From: Erwinia sp039023475
Lineage (GTDB): Bacteria; Pseudomonadota; Gammaproteobacteria; Enterobacterales; Enterobacteriaceae
Assembly (NCBI RefSeq): GCF_039023475.1
Contig: NZ_JBCHVB010000003.1
Location: 62,001 to 126,000, forward strand
Length of the DNA: 64,000 bases
Direction: 5' to 3'
The notes below the pieces were generated by a model. It saw only the letters and a program-made list of their open reading frames with translations. It was not told the origin of the DNA and did no database searches. The stretch's first letter is position 1. Every line of letters begins with the position of its first letter. Position numbers and translations under genes: made by a program. This document shows, piece by piece, positions 63,493-64,000 of the stretch.

Positions 63493-64000
63493 TTTACCCC
63501 GATGAAGAAAAGCTTTCTGCTCCGGTCGAATGGCGGGAGAGCGGCATGGGTTTCAGCGATATCCGGTTTCATAAATCGCCGGAAGGGATCGCGAAAATCA
63601 CCCTGAACCGCCCGGAGGTACGCAACGCTTTTCGCCCCCATACCATCAAAGAGATGATGCTGGCGCTTGCCGATGCGCGTCACGATGAAAAAATCGGCGT
63701 CATTGTGTTAACCGGCGAAGGTGATAAGGCGTTCTGCGCTGGCGGCGATCAGAAAATTCGCGGTGACTATGGCGGTTACCGGGATGAGACGGGCGTGCAT
63801 CACCTTAACGTGCTCGACTTTCAGCGGCAGATACGGACCTGCCCGAAGCCGGTAGTGGCCATGGTGGCGGGCTATGCCGTCGGCGGCGGCCACGTTTTAC
63901 ATATGATGTGCGACCTGACTATTGCCGCAGATAATGCGCAGTTCGGCCAGACGGGGCCAAAAGTGGGCTCCTTTGACGGTGGCTGGGGCGCCGCCTATAT
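63489..64000 (+). CDS. menB: 1,4-dihydroxy-2-naphthoyl-CoA synthase MenB, 3' end outside window
   Basis: Crotonase-type enzyme closing the second ring in menaquinone synthesis. 170 of about 285 residues are visible, starting MIYPDEEKLSAPVEW. Family motifs are KITLNRPEVRNAFRPHT, LTGEGDKAFCAGGDQKIRG, AGYAVGGGHVLHMMCDLTIA and GQTGPKVGSFDGGWGA. The frame is open at the window end. The ATG at 63489 overlaps the menH stop. Confidence 0.95.
   Translation, partial: MIYPDEEKLSAPVEWRESGMGFSDIRFHKSPEGIAKITLNRPEVRNAFRPHTIKEMMLALADARHDEKIGVIVLTGEGDKAFCAGGDQKIRGDYGGYRDETGVHHLNVLDFQRQIRTCPKPVVAMVAGYAVGGGHVLHMMCDLTIAADNAQFGQTGPKVGSFDGGWGAAY

Overview
The window is a chromosomal segment of a gamma-proteobacterium of the order Enterobacterales. 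Most proteins match Escherichia coli products nearly residue for residue, and the gene order follows the E. coli 50-52 min region (pdxB-usg-truA-dedA-accD-folC-dedD-cvpA-purF-ubiX-his transport-yfcH...pta-ackA-yfbVUTSR-alaA-lrhA-nuoA-N-elaA-elaB-menFDHB). The differences (a D-arabinitol operon, missing folX/yfcG/yfcE/yfcC, an envelope-gene block between elaA and elaB) suggest a plant- or environment-associated genus such as Pantoea or Erwinia (Erwiniaceae); that placement is inference. No rRNA, tRNA, CRISPR array, integrase, transposase or prophage gene was recognised.

Layout. 1-9.7 kb: housekeeping genes for pyridoxine (pdxB, 5' end outside the window), tRNA pseudouridine (truA), fatty acid (accD), folate (folC), septal (dedD), purine (cvpA-purF behind a PurR box) and prenyl-FMN (ubiX) functions. 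9.7-13.2 kb: a basic amino acid ABC importer (hisJ-hisQMP) with a candidate sigma-54 promoter and two NtrC-like sites. 13.2-18.5 kb: a D-arabinitol catabolic operon with a divergent SorC-type regulator, twin palindromic operators and a candidate CRP site. 18.5-22.1 kb: yfcH, yfcF, yfcD and an unrecognised membrane protein. 22.4-31.9 kb: pta-ackA, yfbV, yfbU, hxpA, yfbS, yfbR and alaA. 31.9-34.5 kb: the flagellar/virulence regulator lrhA behind a 1-kb leader carrying an RcsAB-like box. 34.5-49.9 kb: the complete nuoABCEFGHIJKLMN operon for respiratory complex I with fused nuoCD, interrupted by three ~210-235 bp non-coding gaps, at least two of which hold palindromic repeat elements (one ERIC-like). 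50-59.2 kb: an accessory block with a Qnr/McbG-like pentapeptide repeat protein, elaA, two small unknown genes, yahO, yibHI, an orphan pqiB, marC and the Tat-exported glucan protein gene opgD with a perfect CRP half-site pair. 59.2-64 kb: elaB and the menaquinone genes menF-menD-menH-menB (menB cut by the window end).

How the genes work together. nuo, men and pta-ackA form a respiratory/overflow energy block: complex I feeds quinones, the men genes supply menaquinone, and Pta-AckA makes acetate and ATP. The dal genes are a self-contained carbon-source module (uptake, oxidation to D-xylulose, phosphorylation to xylulose-5-phosphate) that looks inserted between hisP and yfcH. The elaA-elaB block is enriched in envelope functions (MCE protein, membrane fusion protein, MarC, periplasmic glucan protein, small secreted DUF1471 protein).
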